From Bacteroidota bacterium (lineage in GTDB: Bacteria; Bacteroidota; Bacteroidia; M30B66): DNA of 8,743 nucleotides. Location: contig JAGQVC010000046.1 in assembly GCA_020438185.1 (NCBI GenBank), positions 1 through 8,743 on the forward strand, in the 5' to 3' direction. The notes beneath the pieces are model-generated. The model saw only the letters and a list, made by a program, of their open reading frames with translations. It made no database searches and was not told the DNA's origin. The position numbers were made by a program, and so were the translations under genes. Below are positions 1-6,302 of the stretch, piece by piece; within the stretch, counting starts at the first letter, position 1; the number at the start of each line of letters is the position of its first letter.

Positions 1-346
1 AGAAACAGAATTATCTGTTTTCCTGAGGAACGCAACTGACATAAACAATCCTGTTATTGAGATTTCTTCGCCCGTTGAATCTGCTGTTTTTCAGTCGGGT
101 GAAAGCATTCCTGTGCAAGCGGAAATTAGCGACAACCTTAAACTCACACGAATTCAAATTGAAGTATTTCAATCAGGATCTCTGGTGTTCAGCGATATTA
201 CCGAGATTGATCAGACCGATTTTCAGATCAATTCCGAAATCTCTACCACGGGATTTGATGCCGGCAACTACATGTTACGGGTCAGTGCTACCGATGGAGT
301 TAACAACATCAGCTCGGCAGAGCGAGAATTTACATTAATTAATTAA
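1..346 (+). CDS. C-terminal fragment of an extracellular Ig-like domain protein (5' end outside window)
   Basis: An open frame runs from base 2 without a stop to TAA at 344-346, giving about 114 residues of a protein whose start lies to the left. The fragment shows the pattern of a bacterial Ig-like beta-sandwich. An opening strand of the type NNPVIEISSPVES is followed by alternating beta-like segments (ESIPVQAEI, TRIQIEVF) and the closing GNYMLRVSATDGVNN, typical of cadherin- or Big-type domains that end in a 'v.A.Dg.gN' strand. Such domains are common in secreted lipoproteins and surface proteins of Bacteroidota. The chain stops right after the domain, with no T9SS sorting tail, so if exported it is more likely a lipoprotein or periplasmic or outer-membrane protein than a T9SS cargo; this is inference, because the signal region is not visible. 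The GTG at 113 is an internal Val codon, not a start. The gene converges on ribH with only 18 bases between stops. Confidence 0.75.
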   Translation, partial: ETELSVFLRNATDINNPVIEISSPVESAVFQSGESIPVQAEISDNLKLTRIQIEVFQSGSLVFSDITEIDQTDFQINSEISTTGFDAGNYMLRVSATDGVNNISSAEREFTLIN

Positions 347-364
347 GGGCGTTTTAAAGCATTA

Positions 365-877
365 TTAGCCATTTCCCTGATTGGGGGTAGCAAGACTTCT
401 TCTGAGGTTGACCATTTCCAAAGCAGCAACCGCTGCTTCATCACCTTTGTTTCCCAATCGTCCGCCGCTGCGTTCAACGGCTTCTTCCATGTTATTTAAG
501 GTTAGAACCCCATAAATAACCGGGATACTTTGGGTTGAGCAGAGTCTTGATAATCCGTCGGTTACACCCTGGCAGATGTACTCAAAGTGCGGTGTTCCAC
601 CTTTGATAACAGCTCCAATGCATATTACAGCGGAGGTTAGTTGTTGTTCTACCACCATGCTTGCAGCCGAAATAAGCTCCCAACTGCCGGGGACGGAAAG
701 AATTTGAATGTTATCCCTTTTTACACCACTTTTAATTAGTGTTTCAATGCAACCCTGCTCAAGTGCAGAGGTAACAGAATGATTCCACTGAGCTGTGATT
801 ATCGTAAAATGAAAATGGTCAACATTTTCGATGCTGACCATTTGCTTTGCCGACAGAGATTGGTGTTCTGAAGACAT
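365..877 (-). CDS. ribH: 6,7-dimethyl-8-ribityllumazine synthase
   Basis: RibH condenses 5-amino-6-(D-ribitylamino)uracil with 3,4-dihydroxy-2-butanone 4-phosphate to give 6,7-dimethyl-8-ribityllumazine, the penultimate step of riboflavin synthesis, in the cytoplasm. The 170-residue length fits the family (about 150-170), with a short extra N-terminus. Family motifs appear in order: AQWNHSVT near 29-36 (pyrimidine-binding segment), PGSWEL at 63-68 (usually PGA/SxE), GAVIKGGTPHFEYI at 88-101 with the catalytic His at 97, and PVIYGVLT at 119-126. The conserved ERSG...GNKG.EAA stretch at 135-149 holds the phosphate-binding Arg at 136. IKGG replaces the more usual IRGE, a mild variation. The ATG at 877 lies 11 nt beyond the TPR gene's stop with no promoter-like box between, so the two are probably one operon. 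In other Bacteroidota, as I recall, a TPR gene also precedes ribH and mutL follows; here an opposing Ig-domain gene follows instead. Confidence 0.96.
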   Translation of the reverse strand: MSSEHQSLSAKQMVSIENVDHFHFTIITAQWNHSVTSALEQGCIETLIKSGVKRDNIQILSVPGSWELISAASMVVEQQLTSAVICIGAVIKGGTPHFEYICQGVTDGLSRLCSTQSIPVIYGVLTLNNMEEAVERSGGRLGNKGDEAAVAALEMVNLRRSLATPNQGNG

Positions 878-888
878 AAAATCCTGAT

Positions 889-1578
889 TTATTTACCCAG
901 AAGGGTTTCGAGGCGTCCGATATATTTTTCGATATCGCGGCCTTCGTTTGTCTGGTAATAGTCTGAGCGAACTTTTTTGTACACTTCGAGAGCTTTTTCG
1001 TTGTTCTTAAGGCTCTCATAAACCTGACCTGCTTTCATAAGATAAAGCGGAGAGGTAAATGTATTTGCATGATCATTCGCAGCTTTAAGGTATTCTTCAA
1101 CTGCTTCTTCAGGTTTGCCTAATTCCATTAAAGCATCTCCTTTAACACCATGCGACAATGCGCTGGTCATTACATCATGACCTGAGTAGTCATTCATCTG
1201 ATCGATGGCATCCTGGTATTTACCGGTTTGCAGGTAACAAACACCGGCATAATAATGCGCTATATTACCTGCATCAGTTCCACTGTATTCGTCTGCCACA
1301 CTTAAGAATCCTTCAAAACTGTCATTTCCGTTCAATGCCAGATTAAATGAATCCTTTTGAAAATAGAGTTCTGCGCGGAACATGGCTGAATGAGCTTCAG
1401 CTTCACGTGGTTTCATCACGAACTGACGGTAAGCCAGTACAGCTCCGACAACCACAATGATTCCGGCTAAAACGCCCAGGAGCATTTTCTGGTTCTTTTC
1501 AATAAATAACTCTGTTCTCGACAGAGAATCTTCGATGCTTTCTATAGTATCTTTATGAACAGCTTCTTTCTTAGACAT
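889..1578 (-). CDS. membrane-anchored tetratricopeptide repeat protein
   Basis: This 229-residue protein has a charged cytoplasmic N-terminus (about 1-30), one hydrophobic segment at about 32-50 (LLGVLAGIIVVVGAVLA) and a helical C-terminal region of TPR-like repeats. The clearest repeats lie near 104-133 (AHYYAGVCYLQTGKYQDAI), 140-170 (GDALMELGKPEEAVEEYLKAA) and 177-207 (AGQVYESLKNNEKALEVYKKV). This N-in anchor plus external TPR layout resembles the YfgM/TPR_21 family of SecYEG-associated periplasmic proteins; that similarity is inferred from architecture only. A TPR protein of this type usually sits between recF and ribH in Bacteroidota. I chose the ATG at 1578 over an in-frame TTG at 1590 because ATG is the normal start and the resulting protein begins with the usual lysine-rich tail. 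A TAnnTTTG box at 1601-1608 lies 22 nt upstream. Its molecular role is unknown. Confidence 0.85.
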   Translation of the reverse strand: MSKKEAVHKDTIESIEDSLSRTELFIEKNQKMLLGVLAGIIVVVGAVLAYRQFVMKPREAEAHSAMFRAELYFQKDSFNLALNGNDSFEGFLSVADEYSGTDAGNIAHYYAGVCYLQTGKYQDAIDQMNDYSGHDVMTSALSHGVKGDALMELGKPEEAVEEYLKAANDHANTFTSPLYLMKAGQVYESLKNNEKALEVYKKVRSDYYQTNEGRDIEKYIGRLETLLGK

Positions 1579-1600
1579 AGTCTTATCCAAAATTGAGGCG

Positions 1601-1630
1601 CAAAAATAAGGTTTTTTCTATATCAGCAAG
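1601..1630 (-). promoter_or_regulatory. Bacteroidota-type promoter for the TPR-ribH operon
   Basis: On the minus strand TATTTTTG (1608-1601) matches the Bacteroidota -7 consensus TAnnTTTG. CTTG (1630-1627), a 3/4 match to the -33 TTTG element, lies 18 bp upstream, near the usual spacing. The 22 nt between the box and the ATG at 1578 leaves a short leader. The call is by consensus match only. Confidence 0.55.
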
Positions 1631-1667
1631 CAGCCCTTTGTTTACTTATTACGATAAAAAGCAAATC

Positions 1668-1698
1668 TGTGCTTTATCCCTTGCTATCATTATCTTTG
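1668..1698 (+). promoter_or_regulatory. Bacteroidota-type promoter for recF, abutting the start codon
   Basis: TATCTTTG at 1691-1698 is an exact TAnnTTTG -7 element, and TGTG at 1668-1671 matches the -33 TTTG in 3 of 4 positions with a 19-bp spacer. Only four bases (CAAG) separate the box from the recF ATG at 1703, so transcription would be expected to begin at or within a few bases of the start codon. With the TPR promoter it forms a divergent pair in the 124-bp gap. Confidence 0.55.
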
Positions 1699-1702
1699 CA
1701 AG

Positions 1703-2809
1703 ATGCATCTCAGGGAGTTGAATCTTATAAATTTCAGGAATCACAGCGAAGCTGAGATGACATTCGGACGTTCAGTCATCGTTTTTACGGGCAACAACGG
1801 CTCGGGCAAAACCAATTTGCTGGATGCTATTCATTACCTCTCATTTTGCAAAAGTTTCCTCAATCCAATTGATTCTCAGAATATTCGTTCAGGCGAGCAG
1901 TTTTTTGTGATCCAGGGGAAATTTAGAAATGAAGGCCAGGACGAAGCCATCTATTGCGGAATAAAGAAAGGACAGAAAAAGCAATTCAAGCGCAACGGAA
2001 AAGAATATGAAAAGTTATCAGATCATATTGGTCGCATTCCTTTGGTGGCCGTTTCGCCGGCCGATATAAGTATTATAACTGAAGGCAGCGAAGAGAGGCG
2101 CAGATTCATCGATTCGGTTATTTCTCAGTACGATAAGGTGTATCTGAATGCACTAATTGCCTGCAATAAAATTGTTCAGCAAAGAAATGCTGCACTGCGC
2201 GCCGGATATGCCCCTGAGGAATTGCTTGAAGTGTTTGATGAACAGCTTGTACAGCATTCCCAGCCCGTTTATGATGCCCGGGTTAAGTTTATGAAAGATT
2301 TTTCTGAAATGGTTTCCAATCACTACCTGGCTCTTTCGGGTGAGCATGAAACCATCAATCTGGAGTACGATTCCGATTTGCATTCAGCTTCGCTGGATGA
2401 ATTATTAAGAAGTTCGCGCGAGAAGGATAGAATCCTGCAATACACGACCAAAGGAATTCATAAAGATGACATGAGCATGAAAATCAACAACTTCCCTTTG
2501 CGGAAATATGCATCTCAAGGTCAGCAAAAAACGTTTTTGATTGCACTCAAGCTGGCTCAATTCGATATGCTACGCGATATTAAAAATATGAAGCCGGTGC
2601 TTTTGCTTGATGATATTTTCGAGAAGCTGGATCAGTCGCGTATTACTGCATTGATGACTTTGGTTAGTAAGCATCATTTCGGGCAAATTTTTATAACCGA
2701 TTCTCATCCGGAAAGGATAGCGGAAATTTTAAGAAAAATTGAGACCGCTTTTGACCATTTTGAAGTTAGCGAATCCGGAGTTAATCAAATTAATATGGCG
2801 GAAGTCTGA
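1703..2809 (+). CDS. recF: DNA replication and repair protein RecF
   Basis: RecF is an SMC/ABC-like ATPase that, with RecO and RecR, helps load RecA onto SSB-coated gapped DNA at stalled forks. The 368 residues match the family length. The N-terminus MHLRELNLINFRNH is the classic RecF opening and fixes the start. Walker A is GNNGSGKT at 30-37. The RRRFID motif lies at 132-137, GIHKDD at 251-256 (usually GPHRDD), the ABC signature SQGQQ at 271-275, and Walker B LLLDDIFEKLD at 300-310 with D303/D304 followed by the D-loop. An ITDSH segment at 331-335 supplies the switch His. All ATPase elements are intact, so the protein should be functional. The gene is divergent from the TPR-ribH pair and is followed on the same strand by an unknown secreted protein and then dciA. 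A -7 box ends 4 nt before the ATG. Confidence 0.97.
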   Translation: MHLRELNLINFRNHSEAEMTFGRSVIVFTGNNGSGKTNLLDAIHYLSFCKSFLNPIDSQNIRSGEQFFVIQGKFRNEGQDEAIYCGIKKGQKKQFKRNGKEYEKLSDHIGRIPLVAVSPADISIITEGSEERRRFIDSVISQYDKVYLNALIACNKIVQQRNAALRAGYAPEELLEVFDEQLVQHSQPVYDARVKFMKDFSEMVSNHYLALSGEHETINLEYDSDLHSASLDELLRSSREKDRILQYTTKGIHKDDMSMKINNFPLRKYASQGQQKTFLIALKLAQFDMLRDIKNMKPVLLLDDIFEKLDQSRITALMTLVSKHHFGQIFITDSHPERIAEILRKIETAFDHFEVSESGVNQINMAEV

Positions 2810-2819
2810 TAAACAGATA

Positions 2820-2852
2820 ATTGAATCCTAAAGAATAGATTATTTACTTTTG
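2820..2852 (+). promoter_or_regulatory. candidate promoter for the 240-residue secreted protein
   Basis: TACTTTTG at 2845-2852 is an exact TAnnTTTG match. The only -33-like sequence is ATTG at 2820-2823 with a 21-bp spacer, slightly long. It lies in the 66-bp gap after recF, suggesting that the next gene has its own promoter rather than depending on recF read-through. Confidence 0.4.
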
Positions 2853-2861
2853 ACCAATAAA

Positions 2862-2879
2862 ATGCTCGAAAATCTATGA
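2862..2879 (+). other. five-codon upstream frame overlapping the next start codon (ATGA)
   Basis: An ATG at 2862, nine bases after the predicted -7 box, opens a five-codon frame (MLENL) whose TGA at 2877-2879 overlaps the ATG at 2876 of the following gene in an ATGA arrangement. It could couple or tune translation of that gene, or simply be chance, as such short frames are frequent. There is no sign of a repetitive regulatory codon or an attenuator hairpin. Confidence 0.2.
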
Positions 2880-3598
2880 AGGCAAGAATTACATTATTAC
2901 TTATTATTTTTTCCTCCTGCTTTGCTGCTGCGCAGGATGTAATCACAAAAATGAACGGGGAGGAAATCAAAGCAAAAATTCTGGAAATTTCTCCAACAGA
3001 AATAAAATACAAACGATTTGATTATCAACAAGGACCAACCATCATTTTACCTACTTCTGATGTTTTTATGGTCAAGTACCCGAATGGTGAAAAGCAGATG
3101 TTTCAGGAACGAAATCAGGCATCTGGCACTATTGCAGAGAAACCGGTTTCGTACAACGTTCCGGAAGGGTTTATTGCCTATCCGGCTGGTTCTAAAATTC
3201 AGCTTGAATTGCAGGAGACAATTTCGTCCAGCACCATTCACGAAGGTCAAACTGTAAATTTTAAAGTGAAAACGGATATCGTTCAGAATGGCCTGCTGTT
3301 AATCCGTGCCGGTGAAGCAGTCATTGGTCAGGTAGTTAAAGCCGAAAAGGCCAGGGAGCTTGGCCGGGAAGGACAATTGCACATTAAGGTTACTCAGGTT
3401 ATGGCGAGTAATGGACAGGTAATTCCATTATCCGGTAATATTTATAAGGATGGTGAGAATCGCAGCACCGAATCAATAGGAATCGCAGCCTTGATTTTTT
3501 GGCCTGCTTTATTTCTAAAAGGAAAAGAAGCAGAAATCCCCTCCGGCAGCATTTTCGTTTCAGAAGTGGCCGAAACAATCTTTTTCAAAGCGGAATAA
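2876..3598 (+). CDS. secreted or periplasmic two-domain protein of unknown function
   Basis: This 240-residue protein begins with a signal peptide (MKARITLLLIIFSSCFAAAQ), probably cut by signal peptidase I near residue 19-20; C15 is a poor lipobox match. Residues 21-76 form a small basic beta-rich module (QDVITKMNGEEIKAKI, EIKYKRFD, IILPTSDVFMVKYPNGEKQ) of a type often seen in Bacteroidota exported proteins of unknown function. After a linker (about 80-98), residues 99-235 form a second module. It has IPAG-like strands (AYPAGSKIQLELQETISSST), a glycine turn (HEGQTVNFKV), LLIRAGEAVIGQVVKAEKA, and an ending GKEAEIPSGSIFVSEV after a hydrophobic stretch at 201-214. This looks like a beta-barrel module found in envelope proteins, but no catalytic residues are evident. 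It lies between recF and dciA on the same strand, with its own -7 box. I cannot assign a function; recombination or replication is unlikely, given the signal peptide. Confidence 0.85.
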   Translation: MKARITLLLIIFSSCFAAAQDVITKMNGEEIKAKILEISPTEIKYKRFDYQQGPTIILPTSDVFMVKYPNGEKQMFQERNQASGTIAEKPVSYNVPEGFIAYPAGSKIQLELQETISSSTIHEGQTVNFKVKTDIVQNGLLLIRAGEAVIGQVVKAEKARELGREGQLHIKVTQVMASNGQVIPLSGNIYKDGENRSTESIGIAALIFWPALFLKGKEAEIPSGSIFVSEVAETIFFKAE

Positions 3599-3641
3599 TT
3601 GCTTGTTTATAAATTTTAATCTCAGAGGTTCGAATGCTGCT

Positions 3642-3649
3642 TATCTTTG
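3642..3649 (+). promoter_or_regulatory. -7 promoter element upstream of dciA
   Basis: TATCTTTG, identical to the recF box, ends 9 nt before the dciA ATG at 3659. No good TTTG -33 element is seen at the expected distance, so the promoter may be weak or need an activator. The box covers the in-frame TTG at 3647, which argues against that codon being the translation start. Confidence 0.4.
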
Positions 3650-3658
3650 AAAGAAGAA

Positions 3659-3955
3659 ATGAAAAAGCGTAAGTCAAACGAGAATCCTGTTTCAGAAGTA
3701 ATTGATTTGTTTCTGCATCAATACGGTCTTAACAATCAGTATAAGGAATTCAAACTACTTCAGTCCTGGAAAGAAATTATGGGACCAATGGTCGCCAAAA
3801 GGACGCAGAATTTAAATATTCGGGAGGGAATTCTCTATGTTCAGCTAGATTCGCCTGTACTTAGAAACGAATTGCATTTCGGCAAAAAATCTATCATTAA
3901 AAATCTAAATGAAGAAGCCGGATTTGAAGCAATAAAGGAAATTATTTTTCGATGA
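3659..3955 (+). CDS. dciA: DciA-like (DUF721) predicted replicative helicase loader
   Basis: This 98-residue protein belongs to DUF721, whose characterised members (DciA) interact with the replicative helicase DnaB and help load it in bacteria lacking DnaC or DnaI. Family features are the conserved core LLQSWKEIMGPMVAKRT (34-50, with W37 and G42), followed by NIREGILYVQLDSPVLRNEL (53-72), which corresponds to the KH-like alpha-beta fold with the 'g.L.v...s...~eL' pattern. The C-terminus ends GFEAIKEIIFR, typical of the short Bacteroidota form with no long disordered tail. I chose ATG 3659 rather than TTG 3647, which sits inside the -7 box. DUF721 genes are often next to recF; here an exported-protein gene separates them. 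The function is inferred from the family. Confidence 0.9.
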   Translation: MKKRKSNENPVSEVIDLFLHQYGLNNQYKEFKLLQSWKEIMGPMVAKRTQNLNIREGILYVQLDSPVLRNELHFGKKSIIKNLNEEAGFEAIKEIIFR

Positions 3956-4004
3956 AAATAGAATTCTATTCAATCAATGAAATTCGATTGGCTGATTCTA
4001 TTTT
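3955..4004. terminator. inverted repeat between convergent dciA and CotH genes, possible bidirectional terminator
   Basis: AAAATAGAAT at 3955-3964 and ATTCTATTTT at 3995-4004 are perfect 10-bp inverted repeats. A nested CAATC/GATTG pair (3971-3975 and 3986-3990) could extend the hairpin. The arms reach the last base of the dciA stop codon and cover the CotH stop (3998-4000). The A/T-rich ends give U-runs on both strands, as in a bidirectional terminator, but the stem is weak, with very few G-C pairs. Confidence 0.4.
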
Positions 4005-6253
4005 GTAATTATAAATCTTTTGGTTTGGTTTTCTGCTTTTACAAAGTACATCCCGCTTTCAAGATGGCTTAAGTTAACCTGATTCGTGTTTTTTGAATGA
4101 ACAACCAACCTTCCTCTTGAATCAAATACCTGTATGGTGCTGCAAAATTCACTAAAATGCAGCATTTCGCTGGTAGGATTAGGGTAAATTGTAAACTGCT
4201 TTTCTGAGGTTTGAGTAATGGATGCACTTCCATTTGGAGAACCGGGTGAAGCGGCGCTGTTCGGAAAAACAACCCAGGTTCCGCTACCATCAGTGGTTTG
4301 GCCAAAACTTTCGTTATCATTTAATTCAGGCACATTTAAATATTGGATTAAACGATAGTGGTCGTCATCTTTCTCATACAGGCCAATCCATTCACCGCCC
4401 GCCGAAATATTAAAATTGCAATAAGTACGGGCAAGTTCTTCCATTGAGTTTGCCCAAATTAACTGAAGGTTTCCTCCGGAAATACTTAGAGCAGGAAGTG
4501 GCCATTTATTAGGTCGGTCAGGACTATCCGTTAAGAAGTAGCCATCTGTTTCCCATGGAACGAAATAAGGATTGTACAATTCGATCCAGTCACTGAAATT
4601 ACCTTCCGGATCGGAAATTTGTGACGTGTTTTTACTCATTATTTCATTTATGAAATTAATGTTCGCGGTATCCCGGTAGACTTTTCGTGAACCACAAGGC
4701 CATTGGTGGACAGTTCCTTTGGTTGATGCAATAAATCGATAATGCAACAGGTTACTTTCAATTTCATCCGCCGCAGGCGTAAGAGCACTATATATTAAAT
4801 CTCCTGCTACTTCATCCGGGAACACCCCATTATCAAGCATTTCAATTTGAATAAAATTACCCGATAAATCAGCATTTTCCGAAATTCTTAGTTCCAGATA
4901 TTCGTTATTGGAAACAGAAACGTGCGCCTGGGCTATACCTGCAATCGGATCGAAAAAACCTCCTTCAATCATCATTTCCTGTTCAAAAGTTTGTCCGATT
5001 TGCATCAAAGCACTTTCATTTCTTAAACTTTGATATTGAATTATTCCAAATGCTACCTGCTGTCCCCAGGCCGAATCCAGTGAGTTTTCAAAATCTTCAA
5101 TTGTGAATCCGTAATCCTGAGTACGGTATTCATCTTCCGCAGCGGCATCGTAAATTAATCCCATCATATTTTCGGCAATCTCTCTGAGTGTGTCTGCATG
5201 CAGGATGCCTTGTGCATATTCTGAAATATAATGTTTGTAGCGCGCTTCAAATTCAGGTACCTCGATTAATTTTTCAATTAAAGGACGACCTTCATTTTCG
5301 TTCCACCAGCTCAGCACGTCTCGCAATGACCAATCTATTCCGATCCAGTCTATTCCTAAAGTGTTATCCAAATCATAAGGAATAAATTCAATTTGACCGG
5401 TACGGTAATTAACCTGCAAATAAAAATTGTTTTTATTAAATCCATATCCGTCCCAGTTTCCTGTTAATGCATCAATTGCCGAATATTTTAGAAAATTATT
5501 CACATTAAAAATCCGCTCAATTTCACATTTAAAATCAGCCTCAGGTGTATTATTTAAAACATCAATAAAATGAGCTAATTCTCTGTAATCTGATGTATAA
5601 TCGTTCGTTTTTTGGTCGTATGGTCTGCGGTCAAACTGGATAAAATTATAATCATCAGGATTGTTGCTTATAAAATCGAGTGGAGCAGGATAGAGGCATT
5701 TAAATAATGTGTTGTATTGCGACCCGGGGAAATATTTGTCCGCAAATTCTTCATCAATATGCTCAATGTTGGAATATAATCCTTTGTATTCGTCATTAAT
5801 ATAAAGCCTCACAAATGAAACCCTGCTCCCCGGCAAACCGGCTCTTCTGATCGCATTCCAGCATAAAGCTGCACGAATCATGGAAGGATCGTTGTGACTC
5901 CCGTTTAAATTCATTTTTTCAAGTCCCTGCCACTTCTGACCTTCTTCGTACGTGTTAAATGATATTTTAAATGATTTTTTTGCAGCCCCAAGACTGGTAT
6001 TTCCTCTGAGCCTGAACCCAATACTGCTTACACTATCATTCAAATTATTGCTTGAATAATTGAATTGCGCCGGAAACTCCCTGTCGTTGCCCCAATTTTC
6101 GGGAGAAAGCAACGCATTCAACGTGTCTTCATCAATTGTAATATAAACTGAAGCTACTTCATCCTGCAGAAATGCAGGACCAAATTCCGGTAGCTGAGAA
6201 AAGCCGGCTAAGGCTGAAAAAAAGCAGAGTAATGAACAAAGGAGAACTTTCAT
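3998..6253 (-). CDS. secreted CotH kinase-family protein with lamin-tail domain and T9SS sorting signal
   Basis: This 751-residue multidomain protein has a signal peptide at 1-20 (cleavage likely before or after Q20). The CotH domain spans about 30-400. Its motifs are RLRGNTSLG...KKSFKISF (81-99), MNLNGSHNDPSMIR (114-127), FVRLYINDEYKGLYSNIE (147-164), GNWDGYGFNKNNFYL (265-279) and FIPYDLDNTLG (290-300). D268 and D294/D296 are the acidic residues expected to serve the kinase-like active site; B. subtilis CotH is an atypical kinase of spore-coat proteins, but substrates in Bacteroidota are unknown. Residues about 430-525 form an Ig-like region containing LDNGVFPDEVAGDLIYSA. A lamin-tail domain follows at about 534-665 (FINEIMSKN, DWIELYNP, GYFLTDSPDRPNKW). 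The end (about 682-751) carries YPNP at 690-693 and a closing LESGMYFVKA...KRFIITK, typical of the T9SS type A sorting domain, so the protein is probably exported across the outer membrane to the surface or medium. It is convergent with dciA and divergent from katG. Confidence 0.93.
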   Translation of the reverse strand: MKVLLCSLLCFFSALAGFSQLPEFGPAFLQDEVASVYITIDEDTLNALLSPENWGNDREFPAQFNYSSNNLNDSVSSIGFRLRGNTSLGAAKKSFKISFNTYEEGQKWQGLEKMNLNGSHNDPSMIRAALCWNAIRRAGLPGSRVSFVRLYINDEYKGLYSNIEHIDEEFADKYFPGSQYNTLFKCLYPAPLDFISNNPDDYNFIQFDRRPYDQKTNDYTSDYRELAHFIDVLNNTPEADFKCEIERIFNVNNFLKYSAIDALTGNWDGYGFNKNNFYLQVNYRTGQIEFIPYDLDNTLGIDWIGIDWSLRDVLSWWNENEGRPLIEKLIEVPEFEARYKHYISEYAQGILHADTLREIAENMMGLIYDAAAEDEYRTQDYGFTIEDFENSLDSAWGQQVAFGIIQYQSLRNESALMQIGQTFEQEMMIEGGFFDPIAGIAQAHVSVSNNEYLELRISENADLSGNFIQIEMLDNGVFPDEVAGDLIYSALTPAADEIESNLLHYRFIASTKGTVHQWPCGSRKVYRDTANINFINEIMSKNTSQISDPEGNFSDWIELYNPYFVPWETDGYFLTDSPDRPNKWPLPALSISGGNLQLIWANSMEELARTYCNFNISAGGEWIGLYEKDDDHYRLIQYLNVPELNDNESFGQTTDGSGTWVVFPNSAASPGSPNGSASITQTSEKQFTIYPNPTSEMLHFSEFCSTIQVFDSRGRLVVHSKNTNQVNLSHLESGMYFVKAENQTKRFIITK

Positions 6254-6257
6254 TTTC

Positions 6258-6284
6258 CAAATCTACACAATTATGCTCTGCAAA
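6258..6284 (-). promoter_or_regulatory. candidate promoter for the CotH gene, abutting the start codon
   Basis: On the minus strand TAGATTTG (6265-6258) is an exact TAnnTTTG -7 element, and a perfect TTTG (6284-6281) lies upstream. The spacer is only 15 bp, shorter than the usual 19 or so. The box ends 4 nt before the ATG at 6253, as for recF, so a leaderless or nearly leaderless transcript is implied if the promoter is used. Confidence 0.45.
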
Positions 6285-6302
6285 GCCTTATTAGAGCAGT
6301 TT

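Noticed and set aside
1579..1590. TTG start adding four residues to the TPR protein
   Set aside because: The nearby ATG at 1578 is the conventional choice and no homology depends on the extra residues.
3018..3257. Overlapping frames on both strands within the 240-residue protein gene
   Set aside because: Basic, low-quality translations with no domain pattern; the signal-peptide-bearing frame explains the region.
3647..3658. TTG start giving a 102-residue DciA
   Set aside because: It lies within the TATCTTTG promoter element, and ATG 3659 gives a normal-length protein.
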